This document shows positions 63,879 to 64,000 of a stretch of 64,000 nt of DNA, piece after piece. The translations under genes and the position numbers were made by a program. The notes under the pieces are model-generated. The model was not told where the DNA came from. It made no database searches and saw nothing but the letters and a program-made list of their open reading frames with translations. How positions within the stretch are numbered: position 1 is the stretch's first letter; every line of letters begins with the position of its first letter. The stretch comes from Roseivirga echinicomitans. Its GTDB lineage: Bacteria > Bacteroidota > Bacteroidia > Cytophagales > Cyclobacteriaceae. The DNA lies in assembly GCF_001592935.1 (NCBI RefSeq), contig NZ_LRDB01000004.1:1-64000 (forward strand), read 5' to 3'.

Positions 63879-64000
63879 ATGAAGCTCGGAAATCTATTTA
63901 CACTTTTATTCTTATGCCTCTGTGTCGCTTCGGCCACAGCGCAAACCGACCTTTCCTTATTCAAAACCATGGAACCACGTTCTATCGGTCCGGCAGGAAT
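63879..64000 (+). CDS. BNR-repeat (VPS10-like) secreted protein, N terminus only
   Basis: Forty codons are visible before the window ends. A signal peptide (LFTLLFLCLCVASATAQ) is followed by LFKTMEPRSIGPAG, which matches the start of the mature BNR-repeat protein at 51845-54946 (LRHIGPANMSGR). It is therefore a probable paralogue; the Asp-box propeller itself lies outside the window. Confidence 0.65.
   Translation, partial: MKLGNLFTLLFLCLCVASATAQTDLSLFKTMEPRSIGPAG

Noticed and set aside
63652-63879. 75-residue minus-strand frame before the last gene
   Set aside because: It has no homology that I recognise, lacks a clear start signal and lies in the probable promoter region of the BNR-repeat gene.

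Overview
The window looks like chromosomal DNA of a marine-type member of the Bacteroidota, most likely order Cytophagales (a Roseivirga/Fulvivirga-like organism). This rests on gene content, since no rRNA is present. The content includes type IX secretion (T9SS) cargo with both type A and type B sorting tails, SprB-like repeats, LytTR and HisKA_2 signalling, an ECF sigma factor with a TonB-like partner, paired M14 peptidases, a BNR-repeat/S10 peptidase pair, and TAnnTTTG-type -7 promoter boxes. The DNA is AT-rich and gene-dense, with no tRNA, rRNA, CRISPR array or intact insertion sequence recognised.

Layout. 1-585: 5' part of a secreted collagen-like protein (minus strand, cut by the edge). 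586-1339: non-coding. 1340-15487: a 4715-residue T9SS adhesin built of cadherin-like repeats, four six-bladed NHL propellers and Ig-like domains. 15663-17937: LytTR response regulator and HisKA_2 histidine kinase (overlapping, minus). 18377-21744: two secreted M14 carboxypeptidase paralogues, the first lacking its catalytic residues. 21862-25246: minus-strand housekeeping genes (Lys-rich micro-protein, DEAD-box helicase, quinone oxidoreductase, GNAT, YwbE). 25379-32275: YfcC carrier, deoxynucleoside kinase, YheT-like hydrolase, SRPBCC protein, fatty acid desaturase, L-2-hydroxyglutarate oxidase, DUF3127 protein. 32498-38845: two tandem 1043-residue T9SS type B surface proteins. 38906-44880: AddAB-like helicase-nuclease pair. 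45178-50254: thioredoxin-like protein, MacB/FtsX-like permease, GNAT, DinB-like protein. 50361-54946: S10 carboxypeptidase and BNR-repeat protein. 55127-56071: outer-membrane beta-barrel protein. 56363-60238: a divergent locus of sigma factor, transmembrane TonB-C fusion and VWA protein. 60848-62637: two lipoproteins, flanked on both sides by arrays of a 204-bp hairpin-rich repeat. 63879-64000: start of a second BNR-repeat protein.

How the genes fit together. Much of the window encodes the cell envelope: three very large T9SS cargo proteins, several secreted peptidases and a two-component system that could sense surface conditions. The AddAB-like pair would process double-strand breaks. The sigma factor/TonB-C/VWA trio looks like one regulatory unit, because the two membrane-side proteins share the same carboxypeptidase-regulatory-like domain.

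Most notable observations: (1) each of the four NHL propellers is inserted at the same loop of a dystroglycan-type cadherin (CADG) domain; (2) the 204-bp modular hairpin repeat keeps exact internal spacing and shows compensatory stem changes between copies, with relatives at 44.9-45.1 kb; (3) the M14 pair combines an intact enzyme with a paralogue whose zinc motif reads ExxH and whose catalytic Glu is lost; (4) the divergent sigma/TonB-C/VWA locus; (5) a small MITE-like element at about 56.08-56.25 kb. Several genes appear to start at TTG. All functional calls come from reading motifs by eye; no database search was run.
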